This document shows positions 9,539 through 19,276 of a stretch of DNA of 64,000 nucleotides, one piece after another. The first letter of the stretch is position 1, and each line of letters begins with the position of its first letter. The translations under genes were made by a program, and so were the position numbers. The notes below the pieces were generated by a model, which ran no database searches, was not told where the DNA came from, and saw nothing but the letters and a program-made list of their open reading frames with translations. This DNA comes from Tisiphia sp964030975. Lineage in GTDB: Bacteria; Pseudomonadota; Alphaproteobacteria; Rickettsiales; Rickettsiaceae. The stretch is taken from assembly GCF_964030975.1 (NCBI RefSeq), contig NZ_CAXIQH010000001.1:1674001-1738000 (forward strand), read 5' to 3'.

Positions 9539-10874
9539 GGCTCTGTCCAGAAAAGTGTGTAAATTTCGAGATAGGTTATATATAAAAATATAACAAAAAA
9601 GGAAATTACATGAATAAAAAAACAAATGAATCAATAAAGCAAGCAGTAGATTTATTAATAGATAATGATACAGATGTAAGCACAATACTGAAAGAAGGAG
9701 GATTATTAAAAGAATTGACCAAACGCTTGATAGAGAAGGCATTGCAGTCAGAATTGAATAATCATCTAGGCTATGATAAATACAGTCGTGTAGATAATGA
9801 TAATGCTCGTAATGGTATAACTAGCAAAAAACTGATCTCCGAACATGGAGCGGTTGAGATAGAAGTACCAAGAGATAGGCGTAGTACCTTTGAACCAGCA
9901 ATACTACCGAAAAGACAAAAACGTTTTGATGGTTTTGATGATAAAGTCTTATCATTATATGCTAAAGGTATGAGTGTATCTGATATTAAGGTTCAATTAC
10001 AAGAGTTGTATAGTGTTGAAATAAGTGAGAGTTTAATCAGTCAGATCACCGATGATGTAATGGATGATGTAAAAGCTTGGCAGAGTAGACCGTTAGAAGA
10101 GATATATCCGATAGTATTTTTTGATTGTTTAGTAGTAAAAGTTAGGCAAGACAAAAGGATAATTAACAAGGCAATATATGTTGCATTAGGGATTGATTTA
10201 TCTGGTAGAAAAGATATATTGGGATTATGGATCAGTGAAAATGAAGGGGCAAAATTTTGGCTTGGTAATTTTACTGAAATGAAAAATAGAGGATTAAAGG
10301 ATATACTGATTGCCTGTAGTGATAATCTTACTGGTATGTCTGAGGCGATAGAAGCAGTTTATCCAAAAACAGAACATCAATTATGTATTGTACATCAGAT
10401 TAGAAATAGTTTAAAATACGTATCATATAAAGATAGGAAGCAGGTGGCTAGCGATTTAAAGCCGATATATACTGCAGCAACGGAAGAACAAGCACATTTA
10501 GCTTTAGTATATTTTGAAGAAAAATGGAATAAACAATATCCACAAATTGCCAAATCATGGTATAATCATTGGGATAATTTAATGATTTTTCTAGGATATC
10601 CAGAGGCAATTAGAAAGGTAATTTATACCACTAATTCAGTTGAATCTGTTAATAGTCAATTGCGTAAAGTAACAAATAATAAGCGCGTTTTCCCTAGTGA
10701 TAGTGCTGTTTTTAAAAGCTTATATTTGACAATTGACTATATGACCAAAAAATGGACTATGCCTATTCCCAACTGGAATGAAGCTATGGCTCATTTGATG
10801 ATCAAATTTGAAGATAGGCTTAACAAAATTTAATGACCTATTTTGGAAATTTACACACTTTTCTGGACAGAGCC
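9539..10874 (+). mobile_element. IS256-family element, apparently intact
   Basis: Length 1336 bp, with long terminal inverted repeats starting GGCTCTGTCCAGAAAAGTGT, flanked by the 8-bp direct repeat AAGTTTTG (9531-9538 and 10875-10882). An 8-bp duplication is typical of IS256. The full-length transposase and clean ends suggest a recent, possibly active insertion. Confidence 0.92.
9610..10833 (+). CDS. IS256-family transposase (mutator type)
   Basis: DDE transposase of 407 residues that cuts and pastes the IS256 element. Family features are seen in order: an N-terminal helical region ending LNNHLGYDKY, then EVPRDRR, the YAKGMSVSDI motif, the first catalytic Asp in FFDCLVVKVR, the second in LIACSDNLTGM, a CIVHQIRNS motif, and the YTTNSVESVNSQLRK region with the catalytic Glu. 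The ATG at 9610 follows AAGGAAATTAC, a good ribosome binding site. The length is normal for the family. Confidence 0.95.
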   Translation: MNKKTNESIKQAVDLLIDNDTDVSTILKEGGLLKELTKRLIEKALQSELNNHLGYDKYSRVDNDNARNGITSKKLISEHGAVEIEVPRDRRSTFEPAILPKRQKRFDGFDDKVLSLYAKGMSVSDIKVQLQELYSVEISESLISQITDDVMDDVKAWQSRPLEEIYPIVFFDCLVVKVRQDKRIINKAIYVALGIDLSGRKDILGLWISENEGAKFWLGNFTEMKNRGLKDILIACSDNLTGMSEAIEAVYPKTEHQLCIVHQIRNSLKYVSYKDRKQVASDLKPIYTAATEEQAHLALVYFEEKWNKQYPQIAKSWYNHWDNLMIFLGYPEAIRKVIYTTNSVESVNSQLRKVTNNKRVFPSDSAVFKSLYLTIDYMTKKWTMPIPNWNEAMAHLMIKFEDRLNKI

Positions 10875-11944
10875 AAGTTTTGAGCCGTTTTATCATAGCG
10901 TGTTGCAATCGCCCTATATTGTTTAAGCTTAGCAAAAAAATTCTCAATTAAGTACCGTGCCTTATAAAGCTCTGTATCCAATTCTATTGGAATTCTGCGA
11001 TTCTTCCTTGATGGAATTACAGCCACACAACCTTTTTCTTTTAGCCTATTCCTTACCCGCTCATATGCATCATAAGCCTTATCTGCAAGTACATGCAATC
11101 CTTGTGTTAGTCTTTCCATTAGTGCATCACTCCCTTGCAAATCATGTGCCTGTCCTGCTGTTAAATGAAAGCCAGTCGGGTTACCAAGTCCATCAACAGT
11201 TGCATGTATTTTAGTCGACAAACCACCCTTGCTACGACCAATAGCTTGATCAGTTGTTATGACTTTTTTTTTGCACCAGCACTATGTTGATGTGCACGCA
11301 CTATTGTAGAATCGATCATCGCATACTCATTGTCTGCATCAGCTGCAAGTAACTCAAATACCTTCTGCCAAACTCCTCTCTGACTCCATCTTGTATGTCT
11401 TGTATGAATTACCCTAAAATCCCCAAATCTCTCAGGCAAATCTCTCAGGCAAATCTCTCCAAGCTATTCCTGCTCTATATCTATATAGTACCGCCTCTAC
11501 AAAAAGACGATTGTCCTTAGCTGTTACTCCTACATCTCCTTCTTTTCCAGGTAGTATATCCTTTATCCTATCCCATTGCTCATCTCTTAAAGCATATCGA
11601 CGCATTTCAACAATCCTTTAGTTTTTTATAAACTTAATGATTTATATCACTATGTCAACTCATTTGATGACACGCCCTAGAAGAACAAATTACATCTATT
11701 ACTAAAGAAATAGATGGCTTAATAGCAAACGATAAACTCTTGCAAGCTAAGAAAGAGACTCTGCAAACCATTAATGGTATAGGCAAAGTAGTATCTAATG
11801 AGCTTATAGCTTTGTTACCTGAACTTGGTACATTGAACCGCAAACAAATAGCATCATTAATAGGTGTTGCACCAATATCTAATGATAGCGGTAGATATAG
11901 CGGATATAGACATACAGCTCCTCGCAATAATGGTATGGGTCTAC

Positions 11945-12075
11945 CCTATATACAGAATGAATAGCAGTTGTTATTCTTCTAGATTTAATATTTAATGTAT
12001 TAAAACAACAATAGGGAGACCCAAAATGGAATATAATAGGAATAGACAGTTAGAGATCGGTTTTTTTCCTTAAAT
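11945..12075. other. fragment of an unidentified insertion sequence
   Basis: Imperfect inverted segments GGGTCTACCCTAT and ATAGGGAGACCC bracket a short AT-rich stretch, followed by an ATG frame MEYNRNRQLEIGFF that stops at once. This looks like the 5' end of a degraded IS next to the broken end of the IS110. I could not assign a family. Confidence 0.3.
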
Positions 12076-12179
12076 TGGTACATTATGTCGAATTACACTT
12101 TCACTACAAAATAAAAAAGGGTACTATGCTTATGCCTACTCGCAATAACGCCAGTTTACTGTGGCTAAATGTTAATCTG

Positions 12180-12485
12180 TTAGCTATATGTGAAAAGTAA
12201 TTGATTGCTTAACCATTTCTGTCCTCTAATTGACAGTAGGGGATAAACTTGTTGTTTAATTTTTTGATAATATTGTTTTATATAATTTATCTCATCTTCA
12301 TTTAGCATTCTGTAATCTATTAACTCCTTTGCATAAGGAACCATAGTAAGAGTGTCAAATTCTAGATAATTTATATCCTGTAAGCTATTTCTGACATACA
12401 TCAAATTTTCTATTCTAATGCCAAATTCATTGATTTTATAGTAACCTGGCTCATTGGACACAATCATACCTGGTTGTAGAATAAC
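12180..12485 (-). pseudogene. pepP: Xaa-Pro aminopeptidase (PepP) C-terminal fragment
   Basis: M24B metallopeptidase that removes N-terminal residues before proline. The fragment holds the last motifs of the catalytic pita-bread domain: LQPGMIVSNEPGYY (metal-binding Glu) and FGIRIENLMYV (second metal-binding Glu), then the usual C-terminal tail to a stop at 12180. All upstream sequence is replaced by IS66 copy 1, whose end is at 12486; about 10 leading residues of the open frame come from the IS. The 5' part is not in this window. Confidence 0.85.
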
Positions 12486-12566
12486 GTATACTTGCAGCAA
12501 AACTGCATAACTCTATCTAATTTTTTTGTTAGTATAAAATTTATTTTATACATTTGGGTTCCTACT

Positions 12567-12992
12567 ATGCAAATACCATCAATTACTGTTGAGCAAGTAG
12601 CTCAGCAATTTAAAGCCTGGCGTCAAACTAAAACTAACAAGTTTGATCCCATACCAAACCATCTAAAGGAATTAGTTCGCCAGCTACTCCATCACTATTC
12701 TTGCAAAGATATAGCCAAACATCTCAATATTAATAAAACAATAATTAGTTCAATTCAACAAGCCCATCAACCTTCCCTCAAAACTTCTCCTACCTCAACT
12801 TCAAATAAAGTTCTACAACACGATATTAATTTTCTCCCATTTCAACTAGTAAATTCTATAGATACTGATCCTGTGGCTACTCCCAAACAAAATTACTACA
12901 CTTGCCACATTATTAAGCCAAATGGTACCAAGCTTATTATTCAAACACTAGAGCTAAAAACCATAATTCAAACATTTCTATGCTGCAACTAA
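12567..12992 (+). CDS. tnpA: IS66 accessory protein TnpA
   Basis: About 141 residues, with a helix-turn-helix-like central part (CKDIAKHLNINKTIISSIQ) as in IS66 OrfA proteins, needed with TnpB for full transposition. The ATG at 12567 gives MQIPSITVEQVAQQF; upstream in-frame codons lie in the IS terminus and are rejected. The 3' end overlaps tnpB by 13 bases, suggesting translational coupling. Confidence 0.8.
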   Translation: MQIPSITVEQVAQQFKAWRQTKTNKFDPIPNHLKELVRQLLHHYSCKDIAKHLNINKTIISSIQQAHQPSLKTSPTSTSNKVLQHDINFLPFQLVNSIDTDPVATPKQNYYTCHIIKPNGTKLIIQTLELKTIIQTFLCCN

Positions 12993-13333
12993 CCCCTCAG
13001 TCAGTTATTTTTGTTGCCACTATTGCCATCGACTTTCGTAAGGGTATCGATGGTTTAATAGCTGTTTGCAGACAAAAACTTTCTTCCAACCCTCTTAATG
13101 GTTCCTTGTTTTTATTCTATAATAAAAACAGAACTGCCATTAAAATTTTGTCCTTTGACGGTCAAGGCTTTTGGTTATGCTCTAAACGCCTATCCAAAGG
13201 TAAATTTACGGCAAAACTTTCCCCATCTGATAATTCATCTTATCAGATTTGTTATAGAACCTTACACATTCTTATTCATAATGGCGATCCTAGTTCTGCC
13301 AAACTCTCCAATGATTGGCTTCCTGTCATTTAA
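12980..13333 (+). CDS. tnpB: IS66 accessory protein TnpB
   Basis: 117-residue IS66 Orf2-like protein. It shows the family pattern AIDFRKGIDGLIAVC, then NGSLFLFYNKNRTAIKIL and GQGFWLCSKRLSKGKF. Its exact biochemical role in transposition is unknown. It overlaps the end of tnpA and meets the convergent tnpC end to end with a 4-base overlap of the two stop codons. Confidence 0.9.
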   Translation: MLQLTPQSVIFVATIAIDFRKGIDGLIAVCRQKLSSNPLNGSLFLFYNKNRTAIKILSFDGQGFWLCSKRLSKGKFTAKLSPSDNSSYQICYRTLHILIHNGDPSSAKLSNDWLPVI

Positions 13334-14975
13334 GCTGCCGTCTCGATTAATTCCGTATTATTTATATATCTTGCATAGGCAAAAGGCGTATAATCCTCAG
13401 GATGCTTCTTTGCTTTGCTACTCTGCTCTTGCAGCCAATTTAAATATTTAAAGGCATTGATTTCATTCTCACTACAAGTCTTTACTATACTATACAGACC
13501 ACTATGTATCTCAGCACTATTGATTGTTTTAAAGAATAATGAATTCTTCCTTTGTAAAATAATGGTACGTAGTGACCTCTCAGCCCAATTATTATCAAGA
13601 CTGCTAACTGGAATTTTCAAAAATTGCGTCAAACCTTCTTTATTATTTAACCAATATTTCATAGCTTGCCCAAACCTACTATTAGGCTCAACTTTCTTGT
13701 CGTTAAATAATTCATCTATTTTGTTATATATATTTTCTATATATTTACTGCTATGTTCCTGATGGTACTTCAGCTTCTCCTCAAGGCTCATCTCTTTACA
13801 TTGATGTTCATTATGGTAAATCCCAGCAGTCTGTTTGAGAAAATATCCGCATTCTTCAGGGTAATATGGTTCATTCTCTGTAAATTTTCTCTGCCCATGT
13901 GACAAACAATTGATCATCACTATTATTGCCAGTAATTCTTTATCTGCTTCTGATAATACCGGGTTATTATTGTTACTTGCATCAGTCATTAAATGAATAG
14001 AATCAGTTCTATTCTTACGATTCTTTAGTATGTTACCAATATTCTCCCCGCCATGCTTATTACCGGTAAAATATAAAACTATCACCTCATTATTGGCAGT
14101 CTTAGCACATATAGTAGTGGTATAACAGCTGCGTCCTTTCTTATTTTGAGCTCGTAATTTTTTATTGGCTACAGTAATTTCTAAAATTCTAGCTCTAGTA
14201 TCATCAAGGTTCAGTGAACTACATTCGGCAGCCATTTCTAATAATACCCTGTAAATTTCAGCTCCACCATCTTCTTGCCAAACATCTAAATATTGTTGCC
14301 ACAGAGTGCTATATGATACAGGAACCCCGCTTAAACTTTGCAACCTAGATAAACGATAGAAGGGAGTACCGTAGGTCTTTTGTAACACTATTGCACTTTT
14401 GCTACTATTTGTCCATTTGTTGATATTCTTATTGTTCATAACTGTATAATCGCAAGCATTACAGCGTAACGTTTTCTTTACATATCTGTTGACTGTAATT
14501 GGAGCATTACCTGTAAATTGTAGCAATTTTCTAGCTTCACTATTATAGAGTTTACCATTATCACAGTGAGGACAGCTATCACCACTACAAAAATTCTCAG
14601 GAGATAAATAGCTGGTATTCGCATCCTGATAATCATCAAATCCATATTTACCTTGCCAATTACTGCGATCTCTCTTCTTGGACTCATCGTACTCTTCTTC
14701 ATTACCACCATTCTTATTATCAGATTCACTCGGTGGTTCTTTTAATGAATCTGAACTATCTTTTTTTTGTTATCTGCCTTAAAACCAATCATCATCTCCT
14801 TAAGCTTATTTATACTGATGTTTGATGATGCTAGCTTGTCTATTAGTTCGTTACAAAATTTCACAAGTTCTATCACCGCTTGCTGATCATCTCCTGTTAA
14901 TGAATTTGCCTTAATATGCTGGATTAGTTCTTCTCGTTCCTCAGCACTTAAGGTCGCTACTTTTGGCTTTTTCAT
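13330..14975 (-). CDS. tnpC: IS66 transposase TnpC (read with -1 frameshift)
   Basis: DDE transposase read in two frames. The first frame (from 14975) gives an N-terminal helical segment of 77 codons. At the heptamer A-AAA-AAG (14766-14760) a -1 shift enters the long frame, continuing DSSDSLKEPPSESDNKNGG. Next come a zinc-binding CPHC..CNAC segment and the DDE core: LNLDDTRARILE, HLMTDASNNN, and DNNWAERSLRTI. Without the shift translation stops 4 codons past the heptamer. The same heptamer is kept in copy 2, which supports programmed frameshifting rather than decay. Its orientation, convergent with tnpAB, is unusual for IS66. Confidence 0.8.
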
Positions 14976-15103
14976 TTTGATTCATTCATTACGTTTAATA
15001 ATTGAAATGTTATAGTATAACTGATAGTTTTTCAACTAGTTTTTTTATTAATCGGTGATACTTGCATAGTAGGAACCCAAATTTATAAAATAAATTCATA
15101 CTA

Positions 15104-16060
15104 TAGCACTTAACATATGGATTCAAATAAGTTATAATGATAAATAATAAAAAAATTATATAATAGAAATATGGCATCCCCCTACAGTTACGATTTACGT
15201 TCTAGAGTTATAGAACATTATGAGAAATATAAGAAAGTAGCACTTACATGCGAAACCTTTAAAATTAGTCGGTCAATAATCTATGATTGGATTAGATTAA
15301 AGAAACAAACTGGAGATATAAAGTCAAAGGAGGGATACCAGAAAGGATATGGTCATAAAATCCCTGATTTATCGGAGTTGCGTCATTTAGTAGAAAAGGG
15401 TAACTCGTTAACGCTTACAGAAATAGCAAAAGAATTAGATAATGTTGCAAGTATAATGACTATCAGCCGAGCTTTAAAGAAACTCAACATTACTCGAAAA
15501 AAAAGACATATGCGTATAAAGAAAGAGATGAAGGAAAGCGACAAGATTTTCTCAGTGAATTAGAAAAAGTGCCGATAGAGAGACGTGTTTATCTTGATGA
15601 AGCGGGCATAAATGATAATGAATCATATGAATATGGATGGTCAATGAAAGGAAGTCGTTGTAATGGGAGTAAATCGGGAAAACGTAGTGAAAGAACAAGT
15701 TTTATTGGTGCGTTAAATCAGAATAGTTTAATCGCATCACTAGTCTTTACTGGGAGCTGTGATAGTAAGGTATTTGAAGCTTATATAGAAAATTGCCTTG
15801 TGCCGGAGCTAAAGCCTGGACAGGTTGTCATTGCTGATAATGCAAGCTTTCATAAATCCAAAAGGGCTAAAGAATTAATTGAAAAAGCTGGCTGCAAACT
15901 AAAATTTTTACCACCTTATTCCCCTGATTTAAATCCTATTGAACATCATTGGTTTCCGATAAAAAATAACATTAGAAAATTATTAGATAAAGGTATTTCT
16001 GTATTTGAGGCAAGTTGTAGAACGTTTAAAATAATGTATGAACCTATATGTTAAGTGCTA
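15104..16060 (+). mobile_element. IS630-family element, copy 1
   Basis: 957 bp, from TAGCACTTAACATATGG to ATATGTTAAGTGCTA, flanked by TA (15102-15103 and 16061-16062). The other IS66 copy supplies the empty site: there the same DNA reads CATACTACCAAAA with a single TA. This fixes the ends and the TA duplication exactly. Confidence 0.95.
15171..16054 (+). CDS. IS630-family transposase (two frames, -1 shift)
   Basis: First frame (15171-15563): N-terminal helix-turn-helix domain with VALTCETFKISRSIIYDWIR. Second frame: DDE domain with VYLDEAGIND, VVIADNASFHKS and LNPIEHHW. The frames join at a run of eight A's (15497-15504, context CG-A8-G): a -1 slip on A-AAA-AAA gives KTYAYKERDEGKRQDF and then SELEKVPIERR without a stop. 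All three copies keep eight A's. Transcript slippage could serve the same end. The ATG at 15171 follows an AT-rich leader without a strong ribosome site. Confidence 0.9.
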
Positions 16061-16106
16061 TACCAAAAAAATTTAATAGAGTTATGCAGTTTTGCTGCAA
16101 GTATAC

Positions 16107-17466
16107 CTTACAACTAAACTTAGTTTTTTTTGAGGATAATTCCCTACTGCCTTCTCTAGGTTTCCAAAATGATTTAATCCAAATGCAAAGCCCATTATTA
16201 CAGGAAGTATAATAATCAATATCCCGAAATTTCCCCAATAATTTGTAAGATAAACAAGTCCAAAGCTCGTTATCAAATATATTATAGCCCTTGATAAAGC
16301 GTATAAAACACTTGCATAAGTGAAGCGTTTAAATACTGGAAAGTGTTTATAAAAAATAGGCATGGCTGAAGAATATGAAAGTGAGAACATAGTCATAATT
16401 ACTTGAAGTATAAGTAAATCAAAGGGAGAAGTTAAGTTATCTAATAAATAAGGGAAAAATACCATAATAATGGAAAATATCGCTAATTTAAATTTAAGAA
16501 GAATTAGAGGATATATATAACAACTTAAATAAGTCCATACCATAAAGCTTAAGACTTGTACTATAGAGATAATAAGATTTTGATTAATAACTTGTTCAGT
16601 AGTATAGCCAAAAGAATTTTTAAGAACAGTGCCACAGTGAAAGTAAATAAAATAAAAACATACTGGCCATGCACATTGAATTAAGAACAAAGAGATTGAA
16701 GATTTTATTTTAACCTTTTCTTGTGTAACTGGGTTTGAATCTATTGAATCAGGATTATAACCACATTTCTGAATAGTATTTTTTATTCTACGTTTAGCAT
16801 CTGCAAAATCAGGGGTTTCTCTAAGACGTGTTCTTGCAACTGCTCCAACAACCGCAATTATAGCTCCAATAAAAAAAGCAATACGCCAGTTAAAACCTTT
16901 ATTAGTAGTAAAAGATGCAACCGCTAAGGCAGCAAAACCTCCTAAACTAGAAAAAATCGTTATTAACGCTACAGCTGGGTATTGTATGGGTGGTTTTGTT
17001 ATTTCAGTGACACATATAGCTCAGCTCCTATTACTTCACCCATAGAAGACATGCCTTGTACCATACGGCATATTGTAACTAAACAAGATGCAAGAATACC
17101 AATTTCTGCATATGTTGGAAGACTAGCCATTATAACGCAAGAAATCGCCATCATGCTAGTCGTAATCACAACGGTAACCTTGCGACCAATATTATCCCCT
17201 ATCCATCCAAAAATTAAAGCCCCTACAGGTCTTAAAACATATGTAGAACAAAAAGCAAATGCTGTGTATAAAGAAGAGGTAAAAGGATTAGAAGGCTCAA
17301 AAAACAAATCATTCAATAATACAGCCATATGTACATAAAGCATTAGGTCAAAGTATTCCAAGAAAGTCCCAATCGAAAGTAGCCCGACAGCTTCTTTTTG
17401 TTCTCTTGTAAGGCTAGTTTGCTGATTAGGGATAATTCTGGTATTTTCTTGAACAGCTTCGCTCAT
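16107..17466 (-). pseudogene. MFS transporter (ProP-like), frameshifted and 3'-truncated
   Basis: Paralog of the intact transporter next to it. The N-terminal part (from 17466) has the same MSEAVQENTRIIP start and the GWIGDNIGRK loop between helices 2 and 3 of the MFS fold. Near 17007 a small indel (GTGTCACTG in place of an expected GTCACTG) stops the frame at YVSLK; the next frame continues TEITKPPIQYP and then RRIKNTI. The final residues are replaced by the end of IS66 copy 1 (RYTCSKTA). It is two-fold damaged and presumably dead. Confidence 0.88.
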
Positions 17467-17556
17467 AATTGACTCAATGTTGTTGTTAACTTCAAATTAC
17501 CCATACCACTCCAGTGATTACTTTTATCTGCTTGAACAATTTCACTCATAATTGAC

Positions 17557-18933
17557 TCAAATAGTTGTTTCTTTATAAACAAACAAATCTTTATGACCTA
17601 TAGGATAACCACCACACTCTTTTGCCAATTTGTCAAAATAAAACAGTCCATAGGCAAAACCGATAATTATCGGAACCATAATAACCCATAAACCCCAATG
17701 ACCAAAATGTTCATAAAGGTAGATAAAACCAAAAGAGGTAACTACATACATTAAAGCCCGAGATATAGCAAATATTATACTAACACAGGTAAAACGTTTA
17801 AACACCGGAAAGCTTTTATAAAGAATTGGGCTAGCAGGACCTAAGCATTCGCTTAATAAACTCATAACGAATTGAATCAAAAACAATTGATAAGGAGAAT
17901 TAATATTATTCAATAAATACGGACAAAATATGATAAAAATAGAACATATGAACAGAATAATTTTTACCGTTAATAATGGATATATTTTTAAACTTAAATA
18001 ACATAATGTTGATATGGTTAAGAAGTTCACTAAACAGACAATAAAATTATGCTGAATAACTTCAGTCATTGTATAACCAAAGTTAGCTTTTAAAATATTA
18101 GCACAATATACATAGTTAAAATAAAAACATACCGGTGAAGCATTTTTTAATAAAAAGAAAGCTATTATTGTTTTTTTATTAACTTTTTCTTGCAATATAG
18201 GATGGTCTTTTAAGCTAGCTGTATCGGTATTAGTTTCTTCAAAGATTTTTTTAATTCGACGTTTGGCATCAGCAAATTCTGGTGTTTCCCGCAAAGTTGT
18301 TCTGGCAACAGAACCAACCAATGCAATTGCTGCACCAAGCCAAAATGCCAGACGCCAGTTAAAACCATGCAAAGTAACAAGTGAGGCAACCCCTAAAGCT
18401 CCTAAGCCCCCTAGGTCACAACAAGCCCACATTAATCCAACACTTGCATATTGGGCTGGTGGTTTAATCGTTTCCGTTAAATAAAGTTGTGCTCCGGTCA
18501 TCTCTCCCATAGAAGATATACCTTGTACAGCCCGGCAGATGGTTATTACCCAGGTAGCGGTAACCCCTATCTGAGCATAAGTAGGTAGATTAGCCATCAC
18601 AAGACATGTCACAGCCATCATAAAAGTTGTGATGATCATCGTAAATTTACGTCCCATAGTATCACCCAACCAACCAAATATTACTGCCCCAACAGGTCGA
18701 AAAACAAAGCTAGTACAAAAAGCAAATGACATCATTAAAGAGGCTGTGTGCGGATCAGTCGGCTCAAAAAATAATTCATTAAGAAACGCTGCCATATGGA
18801 CATATAGCATCAAGTCAAAATACTCTAAGAATGTTCCAATTGATAGTAAGCCAATAGATTCTCTTTGTTCTCTTGTAAGGCTAGTCTGACGGTTAGGGAT
18901 AATCCTAGTATTTTCTTGAACAGCTTCACTCAT
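17557..18933 (-). CDS. MFS transporter, proline/betaine-type
   Basis: Inner-membrane permease of 458 residues with about 12 hydrophobic segments. The loop 2-3 signature is GWLGDTMGRKFTM, and helix 4 is followed by CRAVQGISSMGEMTGAQLYL, typical of the metabolite:H+ symporter group (ProP, KgtP). The cytoplasmic centre is FADAKRRIKKIFEE. Rickettsiae have several ProP-like permeases, and the substrate cannot be told from sequence. It forms a tandem pair with the broken copy 90 bases downstream, implying gene duplication followed by loss of one copy. The ATG at 18933 gives the same N-terminus in both paralogs. Confidence 0.88.
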   Translation of the reverse strand: MSEAVQENTRIIPNRQTSLTREQRESIGLLSIGTFLEYFDLMLYVHMAAFLNELFFEPTDPHTASLMMSFAFCTSFVFRPVGAVIFGWLGDTMGRKFTMIITTFMMAVTCLVMANLPTYAQIGVTATWVITICRAVQGISSMGEMTGAQLYLTETIKPPAQYASVGLMWACCDLGGLGALGVASLVTLHGFNWRLAFWLGAAIALVGSVARTTLRETPEFADAKRRIKKIFEETNTDTASLKDHPILQEKVNKKTIIAFFLLKNASPVCFYFNYVYCANILKANFGYTMTEVIQHNFIVCLVNFLTISTLCYLSLKIYPLLTVKIILFICSIFIIFCPYLLNNINSPYQLFLIQFVMSLLSECLGPASPILYKSFPVFKRFTCVSIIFAISRALMYVVTSFGFIYLYEHFGHWGLWVIMVPIIIGFAYGLFYFDKLAKECGGYPIGHKDLFVYKETTI

Positions 18934-19169
18934 AGTTGGCTCAATGTTGTTGGTTTCGGATAGTTCATATTTCTCCAGTGATTATTTTTATTAAACATAA
19001 TTTTCTATATTTTGTGTTAATACTACTTGAGTATATAATATTTTATGGTTGCACTAAGTGATATAAACAAAATAATTATAGATTTAAGTTAGTTAATGTC
19101 ATTTCCGTTTAAGTTTAATGTCATACCTGCGAAAGCAGGTATCTTAGATTCCCGCCTACGCGGGAATGA
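18934..19169. other. gene-free stretch with one palindromic repeat
   Basis: AT-rich DNA upstream of the MFS gene with no credible reading frame. From about 19121 it carries the repeat core CCTGCGAAAGCAGG plus TTCCCGCCTACGCGGGAATGA, which is the target cut by the IS1111-type element that starts at 19170. Confidence 0.6.
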
Positions 19170-19276
19170 TGGTATGGACGAGTGAAGCGAAATATGCTTT
19201 ACTTGTACGGAGTCTGGTGAAAAATGTTTTTCAGTTGCTCCAAATTAAATAACAATTTAATTAATAGGTCCATACC

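Larger units (their letters stand above)
9485..11605 (-). pseudogene. IS5-family transposase, broken
   Basis: Starts at the ATG at 11605 (MRRYALRDEQWDRI). A tandem 13-bp duplication (unit AGAGATTTGCCTG, near 11430-11460) shifts the frame. Further on, a run of nine A's on the coding strand (11262-11270) followed by G gives the A-AAA-AAG heptamer used for -1 frameshifting in this group; the shifted frame continues VITTDQAIGRSKGGLSTKIH. The C-terminal region AIATRYDKTAQN is split from its last residues (FLGAIHLAASVILLN, stop at 9485) by the IS256. The element is inactive. Confidence 0.82.
9476..11676 (-). mobile_element. IS5-family element (IS427-like group), interrupted by IS256
   Basis: Perfect terminal inverted repeats GGCGTGTCATCAA and TTGATGACACGCC are flanked by CTAG on both sides (9472-9475, 11677-11680), a 4-bp target duplication. 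Without the inner IS256 it is about 857 bp, a normal size for this group. Its removal rejoins the IS110 transposase (EVLEEQI). Confidence 0.88.
8283..11926 (+). pseudogene. IS110 transposase, broken
   Basis: Pieces lie at 8283-8632, 9313-9475 and 11677-11926. Residues include the RuvC-like DEDD motifs: GLDIGK, then ETTGGYE and KTDSLDAKALA (both in another frame after a shift near 8440), and the C-terminal Tnp domain with NGIGKVVSNELIALLPE and GVAPISNDSGRYSGYR. The frame is also cut at the 3' end after HTAPRNNG. It is dead through a frameshift, two insertions and 3' truncation. Confidence 0.85.
8025..11928 (+). mobile_element. IS110-family element, interrupted by nested insertions
   Basis: An IS110 group element whose transposase is split into three pieces by an IS701-like element (8633-9312) and an IS5 element (9476-11676). 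Removing each insertion with one target duplicate rejoins the coding sequence. The left end is a long non-coding region (to 8282), typical of the IS110 group. The right end is lost after about 11928. Boundaries are approximate because the family has no terminal inverted repeats. Confidence 0.7.
12486..16106 (+). mobile_element. IS66-family element, copy 1 (interrupted by IS630)
   Basis: Terminal inverted repeats start GTATACTTGCAGCAAAACTG and end with its complement. After removing the IS630 (15104-16060) and one TA, the length is 2662 bp, exactly that of copy 2. Gene order is tnpA and tnpB forward, tnpC convergent. No 8-bp direct repeat flanks it (AGAATAAC left, CTTACAAC right), so the flanks have probably been exchanged by recombination. 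It truncates pepP on the left and an MFS gene on the right. Confidence 0.92.

Noticed and set aside
13415..13762. 115-residue plus-strand frame, rich in Leu and Ser
   Set aside because: It lies antisense within tnpC and has no independent support; the equivalent frame in copy 2 only mirrors it.
14478..14729. 83-residue hydrophobic frame in IS66 (also at 38158-38409)
   Set aside because: It is the third reading frame of tnpC; the -1 shifted frame gives the conserved zinc-binding region, so this one is a shadow.
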